DNA from: Chitinophaga pinensis | Lineage (GTDB): Bacteria > Bacteroidota > Bacteroidia > Chitinophagales > Chitinophagaceae | Assembly (NCBI GenBank): GCA_943331145.2 | Contig: CALQKL020000006.1 | Span: 1-24,547 of the forward strand | Length of the DNA: 24,547 bases | Direction of reading: 5' to 3' | Shown: in pieces, positions 18,762-24,469 of the stretch | Position numbering within the stretch: the stretch's first letter is position 1 | Layout of the letters: each line of letters opens with the position of its first letter | Position numbers and translations under genes: made by a program | The notes under the pieces: model-generated | What the model saw: the letters and a program-made list of their open reading frames with translations, nothing else | What the model was told of the DNA's origin: nothing | Databases searched by the model: none

Positions 18762-18791
18762 TTTGCTATTAATCATTTTCTCTTACCTTTG
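18762..18791 (+). promoter_or_regulatory. Promoter of the tRNA-tuf operon
   Basis: TTTG at 18762-18765 and TACCTTTG at 18784-18791 are separated by 18 bases. Both boxes match the Bacteroidota -33 TTTG and -7 TAnnTTTG consensus exactly, making this the best promoter in the window. Transcription would start near 18798, leaving a leader of about 135 bases before tRNA-Thr. That leader holds a 5-bp stem GAGAT/ATCTC (18806-18823) and no open reading frame I would support. Confidence 0.7.
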
Positions 18792-18932
18792 CCTTCCTTA
18801 AAAAAGAGATTAATAAAAATCTCGATTCAAAGGAAGAGTTCTTAAAATAAAGTTGCTTGCGAAAGGTAGAGAGATGTGACGTTGTTTCATCGAAGGCCAT
18901 TGCTAAAACTAGATTTGCTTAAAATAAAAAAT

Positions 18933-19005
18933 GCCGAGGTAGCTCAGTTGGTAGAGCAGCTGATTTGTAATCAGCAGGTCGTGGGTTCGACTCCCTTCCT
19001 CGGCT
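18933..19005 (+). tRNA. tRNA-Thr(TGT)
   Basis: A 73-base cloverleaf with acceptor GCCGAGG/CCTCGGC, a D-arm, anticodon stem GCTGA/TCAGC with loop TTTGTAA (anticodon TGT at 18966-18968, reading ACA), and T-loop TTCGACT. The discriminator is T and CCA is not encoded. First gene of the tRNA-tuf operon. Confidence 0.97.
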
Positions 19006-19016
19006 CATTTTTTTAA

Positions 19017-19099
19017 GGGCAGTTACCAGAGTGGCCAAATGGGGCGGACTGTAAATCCGCTGTCTTTCGACTTCGGTGGTTCGAATCCACCACTGCCCA
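19017..19099 (+). tRNA. tRNA-Tyr(GTA)
   Basis: An 83-base class II tRNA with a long variable arm. Acceptor GGGCAGT/ACTGCCC, anticodon stem GCGGA/TCCGC with loop CTGTAAA (anticodon GTA at 19051-19053), discriminator A. CCA is not encoded. It lies 11 bases after tRNA-Thr(TGT). It is the substrate of the TyrRS encoded at 1946-3223. Confidence 0.97.
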
Positions 19100-19113
19100 C
19101 AGTTCTTTAAAAA

Positions 19114-19139
19114 GTTTGAAGTTTCAAGCAACTTCAAAC
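19114..19139 (+). repeat. 10-bp perfect hairpin in tRNA spacer
   Basis: GTTTGAAGTT (19114-19123) and AACTTCAAAC (19130-19139) are perfectly complementary around a 6-base loop, between tRNA-Tyr and tRNA-Gly. No T-run follows, so it is more likely an RNA processing structure or repeat relic than a terminator. The first two 7-base blocks, GTTTGAA and GTTTCAA, differ by one base. A boxA-like GTTCTTTAAAAA lies just before it at 19102-19113. Confidence 0.6.
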
Positions 19140-19167
19140 GCTGAACACCAAAAGTTGAATGAAAAAT

Positions 19168-19240
19168 GCGGAAGTAGCTCATTTGGTAGAGCGATAGCCT
19201 TCCAAGCTATAGGTGGCCGGTTCGAGCCCGGTCTTCCGCT
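19168..19240 (+). tRNA. tRNA-Gly(TCC)
   Basis: A 73-base cloverleaf with acceptor GCGGAAG/CTTCCGC, anticodon stem ATAGC/GCTAT with loop CTTCCAA (anticodon TCC at 19201-19203), T-arm GCCGG/CCGGT, discriminator T as usual for bacterial glycine tRNAs. CCA is not encoded. Confidence 0.97.
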
Positions 19241-19266
19241 CTTGGTTTTTTAGTCATGCTCTGCAA

Positions 19267-19338
19267 GCCGTGGTAGCTCAGGGGTAGAGCACTTCCTTGG
19301 TAGGGAAGGGGTCGTGAGTTCGATTCTCACCTATGGCT
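19267..19338 (+). tRNA. tRNA-Thr(GGT)
   Basis: A 72-base cloverleaf with acceptor GCCGTGG/CTATGGC (two G-U pairs), anticodon stem CTTCC/GGAAG with loop TTGGTAG (anticodon GGT at 19299-19301), discriminator T. CCA is not encoded. Last tRNA before tuf. The following 118-base gap contains a 6-bp hairpin AAGCAA/TTGCTT (19352-19372) and no good promoter, so tuf is probably cotranscribed. Confidence 0.96.
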
Positions 19339-19456
19339 CAAAAAAGTATTCAAGCAATAAAAAACGTTGCTTTCAATATTAAAAATTAAGTCAATTATTT
19401 GCGGACTATAAATGCAGATAAAATAAAATTTCAAAACAATAAATAAAATTTAAAAA

Positions 19457-20644
19457 ATGGCAAAAGAATCATTCAAGAGGGATAAACCCCATCTTAACGT
19501 TGGAACCATCGGTCACGTAGATCATGGAAAAACAACACTTACAGCCGCTATAACCGATGTTTTGTCAAAAAAAGGTTTAGCGGAAAAGAAAAATTATGAC
19601 GATATCGATGGTGCTCCTGAAGAAAAAGAAAGAGGTATCACGATCAACACTGCGCACGTTGAGTATGCAACTGCTACTCGTCACTATGCACACGTAGATT
19701 GTCCAGGTCACGCCGATTACGTTAAAAACATGATCACTGGTGCGGCTCAAATGGATGGAGCTATCTTAGTAGTTGCGGCTACTGATGGTCCAATGCCTCA
19801 AACTAAAGAGCATATCCTTTTGGCTCGTCAGGTAGGTGTACCTCAAATTGTGGTTTTCATGAACAAAGTAGATCTTGTTGATGATCCAGAATTATTAGAA
19901 TTAGTTGAAATGGAAATCCGTGAGTTATTATCATCTTATGGATTTGATGGTGATAACACGCCAATTATCCAAGGTTCTGCAACTGGCGCTTTAGCTGGTG
20001 AAGACAAATGGGTGGCTAAAATCGATGAGTTAATGGCAGCTGTTGATAGCTACATTCCATTACCTCCAAGATTAGTTGATTTACCTTTCTTGATGAGTGT
20101 TGAGGACGTATTCTCTATCACTGGTCGTGGAACTGTAGCAACTGGTCGTATCGAAAGAGGTCGTATCAAAGTTGGTGAAGGTATCGAGATTGTAGGTTTG
20201 ATGGAAAAACCATTGACTTCTACAGTTACAGGTGTTGAGATGTTTAAAAAATTATTGGACGAAGGTGAAGCTGGTGATAACGCAGGTTTATTGTTACGTG
20301 GTATTGAAAAGACTCAAATCCGTCGTGGTATGGTTCTTTGTAAGCCAGGTTCAATTACTCCACACACTGAATTCAAAGGTGAGGTTTACGTATTGAGCAA
20401 AGAAGAAGGTGGACGTCATACGCCATTCTTTAACAAATATCGTCCTCAGTTCTATTTCCGTACTACAGACGTTACTGGTGAAGTAACATTGAATGCTGGT
20501 ACAGAAATGATCATGCCTGGTGATAATACCAATTTAACAGTTACATTGATTCAACCAATCGCGATGGAAAAAGGTTTGAAGTTTGCGATTCGTGAAGGTG
20601 GACGTACTGTTGGAGCAGGACAGGTTACAGAAATCATTAAATAG
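19457..20644 (+). CDS. tuf: Translation elongation factor Tu
   Basis: GTPase that delivers aminoacyl-tRNA to the ribosomal A site. The 395 residues have the standard three domains. The nucleotide-binding motifs are GHVDHGKT at 19-26, DCPGH at 81-85 and NKVD at 136-139; the switch I region carries RGITINTAH. Domains 2 and 3 include GRGTVATGRIERG near 220-235, the region targeted by antibiotics such as kirromycin, and the C-terminal REGGRTVGAGQVT. No Shine-Dalgarno sequence precedes the ATG; the leader is A-rich, as expected for a highly expressed gene of this phylum. It follows four tRNA genes and is followed by a long hairpin, then tRNA-Trp, secE and nusG. Confidence 0.99.
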   Translation: MAKESFKRDKPHLNVGTIGHVDHGKTTLTAAITDVLSKKGLAEKKNYDDIDGAPEEKERGITINTAHVEYATATRHYAHVDCPGHADYVKNMITGAAQMDGAILVVAATDGPMPQTKEHILLARQVGVPQIVVFMNKVDLVDDPELLELVEMEIRELLSSYGFDGDNTPIIQGSATGALAGEDKWVAKIDELMAAVDSYIPLPPRLVDLPFLMSVEDVFSITGRGTVATGRIERGRIKVGEGIEIVGLMEKPLTSTVTGVEMFKKLLDEGEAGDNAGLLLRGIEKTQIRRGMVLCKPGSITPHTEFKGEVYVLSKEEGGRHTPFFNKYRPQFYFRTTDVTGEVTLNAGTEMIMPGDNTNLTVTLIQPIAMEKGLKFAIREGGRTVGAGQVTEIIK

Positions 20645-20700
20645 TTTTTTGTAATTACCAAAAACTTAAAAGATAATAACTATCTTTAAAAAATAAATTC

Positions 20701-20734
20701 AAAAGCTGTCCTGAATCATATCAGGATAGCTTTT
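20701..20734 (+). terminator. 14-bp hairpin after tuf
   Basis: AAAAGCTGTCCTGA (20701-20714) pairs with TCAGGATAGCTTTT (20721-20734) around the loop ATCATA, with a single G-U pair. The T-run is only four bases and is inside the stem, and the tRNA-Trp 5' end is 7 bases further on. It may terminate part of the tuf transcripts or be a processing site releasing tRNA-Trp. Confidence 0.65.
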
Positions 20735-20741
20735 GCTTTCT

Positions 20742-20812
20742 ACGGGCATGGTGCAACGGTAGCATACGGGTCTCCAAAACCTTTGATCTGGGTTCGAATC
20801 CTAGTGCCCGTG
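20742..20812 (+). tRNA. tRNA-Trp(CCA)
   Basis: A 71-base cloverleaf with acceptor ACGGGCA/TGCCCGT, anticodon loop CTCCAAA (anticodon CCA at 20774-20776), T-arm CTGGG/CCTAG and discriminator G, the tryptophan identity base. The anticodon stem CGGGT/ACCTT has a C-T mismatch and a G-U pair at its outer end. Mature CCA is not encoded. It precedes secE by 90 bases. Confidence 0.95.
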
Positions 20813-20902
20813 CTGAATTTAGGGTTTTCGTTTTAGGCAATTTTATAATAGAGATTAATTAGTTAAAGCGAATAAATCAATAAACGACATTAAACTAACA
20901 AT

Positions 20903-21097
20903 ATGAACAAGTTTAAAAATTTTGTAAAAGAATCATATCTTGAATTGGTAGAGCAAGTAAGCTGGCCAAAATGGGAGCAATTACAACAATCTACAATGAT
21001 TGTAATTGGTGCTACTTTATTCATTACTTTGATTGTTGGCGGAATGGATTTTATCGCCAGTGGATCAATGAAATTCATCTACTCACTATTTAAGTAA
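20903..21097 (+). CDS. secE: Preprotein translocase subunit SecE
   Basis: Small essential membrane subunit that clamps the SecY channel. The 64 residues are the short single-span form: a cytoplasmic amphipathic helix (FKNFVKESYLELVEQVSWPKWEQL) with the conserved VSWPK motif, then one membrane segment at about 30-52 (TMIVIGATLFITLIVGG), then a short periplasmic end. The stop is followed after two bases by the nusG ATG, so the two are translated from one mRNA. No promoter box was found in the 90 bases between tRNA-Trp and secE, so transcription probably comes from upstream. Confidence 0.95.
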   Translation: MNKFKNFVKESYLELVEQVSWPKWEQLQQSTMIVIGATLFITLIVGGMDFIASGSMKFIYSLFK

Positions 21098-21099
21098 TC

Positions 21100-21708
21100 A
21101 TGGAAGACATACAAACGATTGAAAATACAGTTCCAACACCTGCTGAAAAAGAAACAAAATGGTACGTTTTGAGGGTTGTTAGCGGAAAGGAACGTAAAAT
21201 AAAAGAATATTTAGATAAAGATATCATTCGTAATGGTTGGGATAAAATCATTAAACAGATTTTTCTACCAGTTGAGAAAGTGTATAAAGTTGCCAATGGC
21301 AAAAAGGTAATGCGCGAAAGAAATTATTATCCTGGATACATTATGATTGAAGTTAGTGGTTCAGTACTTCCAGATGATATTGTTCAAAGCATCAGTAACG
21401 TAAGCAATGTAATGCATTTCTTAACAGATGGTAAAGGATCAAAAGGACAAATCATTAGCCTAAGAAAATCAGAAGTAAACAAAATGTTGGGCAAAATGGA
21501 TGAGATGAGCGATATGGGTAGTGTTACCATGAGCGAACCATTCATCATTGGAGAAACCATCAAAATTATCGACGGTCCTTTCAACGATTTCAATGGCGTA
21601 ATCGAAGAAGTAAACGACGAGAAAAAGAAAATCAAAGTACAAGTAAAAATATTTGGACGCGCTACTCCTGTAGAATTGAATTATATGCAGGTTGAAAAAA
21701 TCGCATAA
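21100..21708 (+). CDS. nusG: Transcription elongation/antitermination factor NusG
   Basis: RNA-polymerase-binding factor that affects pausing and couples transcription to translation or Rho. The 202 residues contain an NGN domain at about 20-135 (KWYVLRVVSGKERKIKEYL, then YYPGYIMIEV). A KOW domain follows at about 148-200 (IIGETIKIIDGPFNDFNGVIEEV, then VELNYMQVEKIA). An N-terminal stretch of about 18 mostly acidic or polar residues precedes the NGN domain. Two bases separate it from secE, and a terminator follows directly, unlike arrangements in which nusG reads into rplK. Confidence 0.97.
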   Translation: MEDIQTIENTVPTPAEKETKWYVLRVVSGKERKIKEYLDKDIIRNGWDKIIKQIFLPVEKVYKVANGKKVMRERNYYPGYIMIEVSGSVLPDDIVQSISNVSNVMHFLTDGKGSKGQIISLRKSEVNKMLGKMDEMSDMGSVTMSEPFIIGETIKIIDGPFNDFNGVIEEVNDEKKKIKVQVKIFGRATPVELNYMQVEKIA

Positions 21709-21736
21709 AATTTATTAAAGCTTAAAATGAAATTAT

Positions 21737-21768
21737 AACCCTTGTAATGAAAATTATGAGGGTTTTTT
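21737..21768 (+). terminator. Intrinsic terminator after nusG
   Basis: AACCCT (21737-21742) pairs with AGGGTT (21759-21764), and TAAT with ATTA inside it across a small internal loop. The T-run continues to 21768. It lies about 30 bases after the nusG stop. Confidence 0.75.
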
Positions 21769-21785
21769 GTTGGAGGAAATGTTTT

Positions 21786-21836
21786 AGATGTGAGATACTA
21801 GATGCTATATATATACCAAACCCCAAACCCCAAACA
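21786..21836 (+). repeat. Degenerate 7-base tandem repeat array
   Basis: Two consecutive blocks of 7-base period lie between the nusG terminator and the rplK promoter. The first is AGATGTG, AGATACT, AGATGCT and ATATATA (21786-21813). After two bases comes CCAAACC, CCAAACC, CCAAACA (21816-21836). No coding potential is supported here. The whole gap 21709-21997 contains only this, the terminator and the rplK promoter and leader. Confidence 0.7.
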
Positions 21837-21892
21837 ATAATCATCCTTTCAAAAAAAATCCACAACAATGCTTTTTTTATAAAATATTTTAT

Positions 21893-21900
21893 TAGCTTTG
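21893..21900 (+). promoter_or_regulatory. Putative -7 box of the rplKAJL operon
   Basis: TAGCTTTG matches TAnnTTTG at all fixed positions. The -33 position is a T-run (21872-21878). Transcription would start near 21907, giving a leader of about 90 bases. The leader has two small stems, TTCTT/AAGAA (21914-21930) and GTTTTA/TAAAAC (21954-21973), which could be a site for control by ribosomal protein L1; that is only a suggestion. Confidence 0.55.
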
Positions 21901-21997
21901 CCGCCCCAATCAGTTCTTTATTATTAAGAATCTATCTAATGATGGATTTGGGAGTTTTAGCAATTGTTAAAACGTTATCACCAAAAAATTAAAAAAA

Positions 21998-22444
21998 ATG
22001 GCAAAAGAAATCACCGGCTATGTGAAGCTCCAATGTAAAGGAGGACAAGCCAACCCAGCGCCGCCAATCGGTCCCGCGTTAGGTTCGAAGGGTTTGAACA
22101 TCATGGAGTTCTGTAAGCAATTCAATGCGAGAACCCAAGACAAACCAGGAAAAGTATTACCTGTATTAATTACTGTTTACGCAGACAAATCTTTTGATTT
22201 TGAAATCAAAACTGCTCCAGCTCCAGTACAACTTATGGATGCAGCTAAGATTACTAGCGGAAGTAAAGAACCCAACCGTGTAAAAGTTGGTAAAGTTACT
22301 TGGGCGCAAATTGAAGAAATCGCAAAAGATAAAATGGCTGATCTAAACGCATTTACGTTAAAAAGCGCAATGAGTATGGTTGCAGGAACTGCACGTAGCA
22401 TGGGCTTAAACGTAGAAGGCACAGCTCCTTGGGAAAATAACTAA
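21998..22444 (+). CDS. rplK: Large ribosomal subunit protein uL11
   Basis: Protein of the GTPase-associated centre that binds the 23S rRNA thiostrepton loop and forms the base of the L12 stalk with L10. The 148 residues show the N-terminal domain motif PAPPIGPALGSKGLNIMEFCKQFNART and the rRNA-binding C-terminal domain ending SAMSMVAGTARSMGLNVEG. Length is normal (about 141-148). First gene of the rplKAJL operon, with its own promoter-like box and no Shine-Dalgarno site; the ATG follows an A-run. Confidence 0.98.
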   Translation: MAKEITGYVKLQCKGGQANPAPPIGPALGSKGLNIMEFCKQFNARTQDKPGKVLPVLITVYADKSFDFEIKTAPAPVQLMDAAKITSGSKEPNRVKVGKVTWAQIEEIAKDKMADLNAFTLKSAMSMVAGTARSMGLNVEGTAPWENN

Positions 22445-22454
22445 ATCGTCAACC

Positions 22455-22474
22455 ATTCGGATTAAACACCGGAT
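22455..22474 (+). promoter_or_regulatory. Intercistronic stem-loop rplK-rplA
   Basis: ATTCGG (22455-22460) pairs with CCGGAT (22469-22474) around an 8-base loop, 10 bases after the rplK stop. The bases before it (TAAATCGTCAACC) closely match those before the rplA-rplJ hairpin at 23191-23209, suggesting a repeated control or processing element. Confidence 0.5.
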
Positions 22475-22490
22475 ATAAATTTTTTTAACA

Positions 22491-23180
22491 ATGATTACTA
22501 AAAAAAGAAAAATAGCCAATGCTAAGGTTGACGCCGACAAAGCTTACACGCTTAAGGAAGCATCCTCTTTAGTTAAAGAAATAAACACTACAAAATTTGA
22601 TAGCTCAGTAGACGTACACGTTAAGTTGGGCGTTGATCCTAAAAAAGCAGACCAAGCCATTCGTGGAACGGTTTCTTTACCTCATGGTACTGGTAAAACT
22701 AAAAAAGTTTTGGTTTTGTGCACACCAGATAAAGAAGCAGAAGCAAATGCTGCAGGTGCTGATTATGTTGGATTAGACGAATTTATCACAAAAATAGAAA
22801 GCGGGTGGACAGATATCGACGTTATCGTTGCTACACCGGCTGTAATGCCTAAAATTGGTAAATTGGGTAAAGTGTTAGGTCCTCGTAACTTAATGCCAAA
22901 TCCAAAAACAGGAACGGTAACAAATGATGTTGCTGGTGCTGTTAAAGATTTGAAAGGTGGTAAAATCGCCTTCAAAGTTGATAAAGTAGGTATCATTCAT
23001 GCATCAATCGGACGTGTAAGTTTTGCACCTGAAAAAATTGCTGAAAATTGCCAAGAATTTATCAACGCAATCATTAAATTAAAACCAGCCACTTCAAAAG
23101 GTTTGTACCTAAGAGGGGTAAGCATGGCGAGCTCAATGAGCCCAGGCATTATGGTAGACACAAAATCTGTTCTAAACTAA
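22491..23180 (+). CDS. rplA: Large ribosomal subunit protein uL1
   Basis: L1-stalk protein of the 50S subunit near the E site; in other bacteria it also represses its own operon by binding the mRNA leader. The 229 residues show the family signature LGPRNLMPNPKTGTVT in the middle (near 128-143), the flanking PKIGKLGKVLG, and a C-terminal VSFAPEKIAENCQEFINAI. Length is standard. The gene is 46 bases after rplK and 44 before rplJ. Both gaps contain a similar stem-loop. Confidence 0.98.
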   Translation: MITKKRKIANAKVDADKAYTLKEASSLVKEINTTKFDSSVDVHVKLGVDPKKADQAIRGTVSLPHGTGKTKKVLVLCTPDKEAEANAAGADYVGLDEFITKIESGWTDIDVIVATPAVMPKIGKLGKVLGPRNLMPNPKTGTVTNDVAGAVKDLKGGKIAFKVDKVGIIHASIGRVSFAPEKIAENCQEFINAIIKLKPATSKGLYLRGVSMASSMSPGIMVDTKSVLN

Positions 23181-23190
23181 ATCTCAACCG

Positions 23191-23209
23191 CTTGGGTTAA
23201 AGGCCCAGG
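23191..23209 (+). promoter_or_regulatory. Intercistronic stem-loop rplA-rplJ
   Basis: CTTGGG (23191-23196) pairs with CCCAGG (23204-23209) with one G-U pair around a 7-base loop, 10 bases after the rplA stop. The preceding bases TAAATCTCAACC repeat those after rplK. The E. coli L10 operon leader lies in the corresponding place, but the gap here is only 44 bases. Confidence 0.5.
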
Positions 23210-23224
23210 GTAAAAATATTTGTT

Positions 23225-23866
23225 ATGACAAAACAAGAAAAAAATGAGGTAATAGAATTGCTGAAAGGTAAATTCTCTCAATACAATAACTTTTACATTA
23301 CCGACACAGAAAGTTTAACTGTAGCTCAGGTAGGTAAATTACGTAGCGTTTGTTTCGACAAGCAAGTTGAAATGAAAGTAGCTAAAAACACGCTTATCAA
23401 AAAAGCATTAGAAAGTTTGGATGCTGAAAAATATGCAGGCGTATTTGATTCTTTGCATAAAGTAACTGCATTGATGTTCAGCGAAAATCCAAAAGATCCA
23501 GCTGTCATCTTAAGTGGTTTCCGTAAAGCAAACAACAAAGAAAAACCAGTTTTAAAAGCTGCGTTTATCAATGGAGATGTATTTGTTGGAGATAACCAAT
23601 TGAAAGCGTTAACTCAAATCAAAACTAAGAATGAATTAATAGGCGAATTGATTGGATTGTTACAAGCTCCAATTCAACGTGTATTAGGGGCTTTAGAAAA
23701 TAAAGATAACGCACAAAAAGCTGAACCTGTTGCAGAAGTAGCACCAGTTGTTGAAGAAGCTCCAGTAGTTGAAGCTGCACCAGTTGCAGAAGCAGCACCT
23801 GCAGTAGAAGAAACTCCAGCTACCGAAGCTCCTGCAGCGTCAGAAGATGCAGCACCAGAAGCTTAA
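23225..23866 (+). CDS. rplJ: Large ribosomal subunit protein uL10 with Ala/Pro/Glu tail
   Basis: Stalk base protein that anchors L12 dimers to the 50S subunit. The globular N-terminal domain is typical (NNFYITDTESLTVAQVGKLRS, then MKVAKNTLIKKALE). The helix expected to bind L12 lies near 140-160 (ELIGELIGLLQAPIQRVLGALE). The family is usually about 165-175 residues, but this protein has 213. Residues 166-213 form a low-complexity tail of Ala, Val, Glu and Pro in repeats such as VVEEAP, VVEAAP and VAEAAP, ending EDAAPEA. The tail is acidic and probably unstructured. The stop is clear and rplL follows after 106 bases containing two alternative hairpins. Confidence 0.96.
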   Translation: MTKQEKNEVIELLKGKFSQYNNFYITDTESLTVAQVGKLRSVCFDKQVEMKVAKNTLIKKALESLDAEKYAGVFDSLHKVTALMFSENPKDPAVILSGFRKANNKEKPVLKAAFINGDVFVGDNQLKALTQIKTKNELIGELIGLLQAPIQRVLGALENKDNAQKAEPVAEVAPVVEEAPVVEAAPVAEAAPAVEETPATEAPAASEDAAPEA

Positions 23867-23927
23867 TTTAAATTAGTAATTAACCTGGCCGATGGTAAAA
23901 TAAGGCAATAAACAATTTTTTTAAATC

Positions 23928-23957
23928 TCCGCCGGAGTCCAAAACAATGAAGGCGGA
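23928..23957 (+). promoter_or_regulatory. Alternative hairpins before rplL
   Basis: TCCGCC (23928-23933) can pair with GGCGGA (23952-23957) across an 18-base loop. The same 5' arm can instead form the local hairpin CTCC-GCC-GGAG (23927-23937). The two exclude each other. They lie 15-45 bases before the rplL ATG in an otherwise very AT-rich gap. Confidence 0.45.
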
Positions 23958-23972
23958 AAAAATTCAAACAAA

Positions 23973-24347
23973 ATGGCAGAAATTAAAGCATTAGCAGAAA
24001 CCTTAGTAGGTTTAACTGTAAAAGAAGTTCAAGAATTAGCTGAATTCTTAAAATCAGAGTACGGAATCGAACCAGCAGCAGCAGCAGTAGTAGTTAGCGC
24101 AGGTGGTGGCGATGGTCCAGCAGCAGCAGAAGAAAAAACATCTTTCAATGTTATTCTTAAGAGCGGTGGTGCAAACAAATTAGCAGTTGTTAAATTGGTT
24201 AAAGAAATGACTGGTTTAGGACTTAAAGAAGCTAAAGATTTAGTTGATGGCGCTCCAAAACCTGTTAAAGAAGGTGTTGATAAAGCAACAGCTGAAGATA
24301 TCAAAGCAAAATTAACTGAAGCAGGTGCTGAAGTTGAATTAGCTTAA
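23973..24347 (+). CDS. rplL: Large ribosomal subunit protein bL12 (L7/L12)
   Basis: Multicopy stalk protein that recruits translation GTPases such as the EF-Tu encoded in this window. The N-terminal dimerisation domain that binds L10 is at about 1-35 (KALAETLVGLTVKEVQELAEFLKSEYGI). A short Ala/Gly-rich hinge follows at about 36-55, and the C-terminal domain from about 57 (KTSFNVILKSGGANKLAVVKLVKEMTGLGLKEAKDLV) carries the conserved factor-binding surface. The 124 residues are normal. A strong terminator follows 20 bases after the stop. Confidence 0.98.
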   Translation: MAEIKALAETLVGLTVKEVQELAEFLKSEYGIEPAAAAVVVSAGGGDGPAAAEEKTSFNVILKSGGANKLAVVKLVKEMTGLGLKEAKDLVDGAPKPVKEGVDKATAEDIKAKLTEAGAEVELA

Positions 24348-24366
24348 TTCTTTTAAGATATTTCTA

Positions 24367-24401
24367 GAAAAAAAGCTCCGAAATTTTCGGGGCTTTTTTT
24401 T
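24367..24401 (+). terminator. Intrinsic terminator after rplL
   Basis: AGCTCCGAAA (24374-24383) pairs with TTTCGGGGCT (24385-24394) with one T-G pair. It is flanked by an A-run before and seven more T residues after. It closes the rplKAJL operon. In many bacteria rplL reads into rpoB; rpoB is not present up to the right edge. Confidence 0.85.
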
Positions 24402-24413
24402 ATACATTCAATA

Positions 24414-24441
24414 CGTTCGGTGTTTGGCGTTTGGTGTTGAA
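24414..24441 (-). repeat. Second 7-base tandem repeat array (opposite strand)
   Basis: Read on the plus strand the blocks are CGTTCGG, TGTTTGG, CGTTTGG and a degenerate TGTTGAA. On the minus strand they read CCAAACG, CCAAACA, CCGAACG, the same CCAAACN unit as at 21816-21836 but inverted. The array is intergenic, just after the rplL terminator, and is flanked by the complementary hexamers ATTCAA and TTGAAT. Confidence 0.65.
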
Positions 24442-24469
24442 TACATAAAACGGTACGAAATGCCCAACC

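Noticed and set aside
18919..19182. An 87-codon minus-strand open frame.
   Set aside because: It lies across the tRNA-Thr and tRNA-Tyr genes on the wrong strand and is an artefact of tRNA sequence.
17254..19338. Tyrosine recombinase next to tRNA genes as an integrated genomic island.
   Set aside because: The protein has Xer length and motifs, the neighbours are core genes in a common Bacteroidota order, and no repeated tRNA 3' end (att site) was found.
20727..20735. TAGCTTTTG as a -7 box for tRNA-Trp.
   Set aside because: It has one extra base relative to TAnnTTTG, lies in the 3' arm of the tuf hairpin and has no TTTG at the -33 distance.
21747..21992. An 81-codon open frame between nusG and rplK.
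   Set aside because: It runs through the nusG terminator, the heptamer arrays and the rplK promoter, has no recognisable protein features and no start signal.
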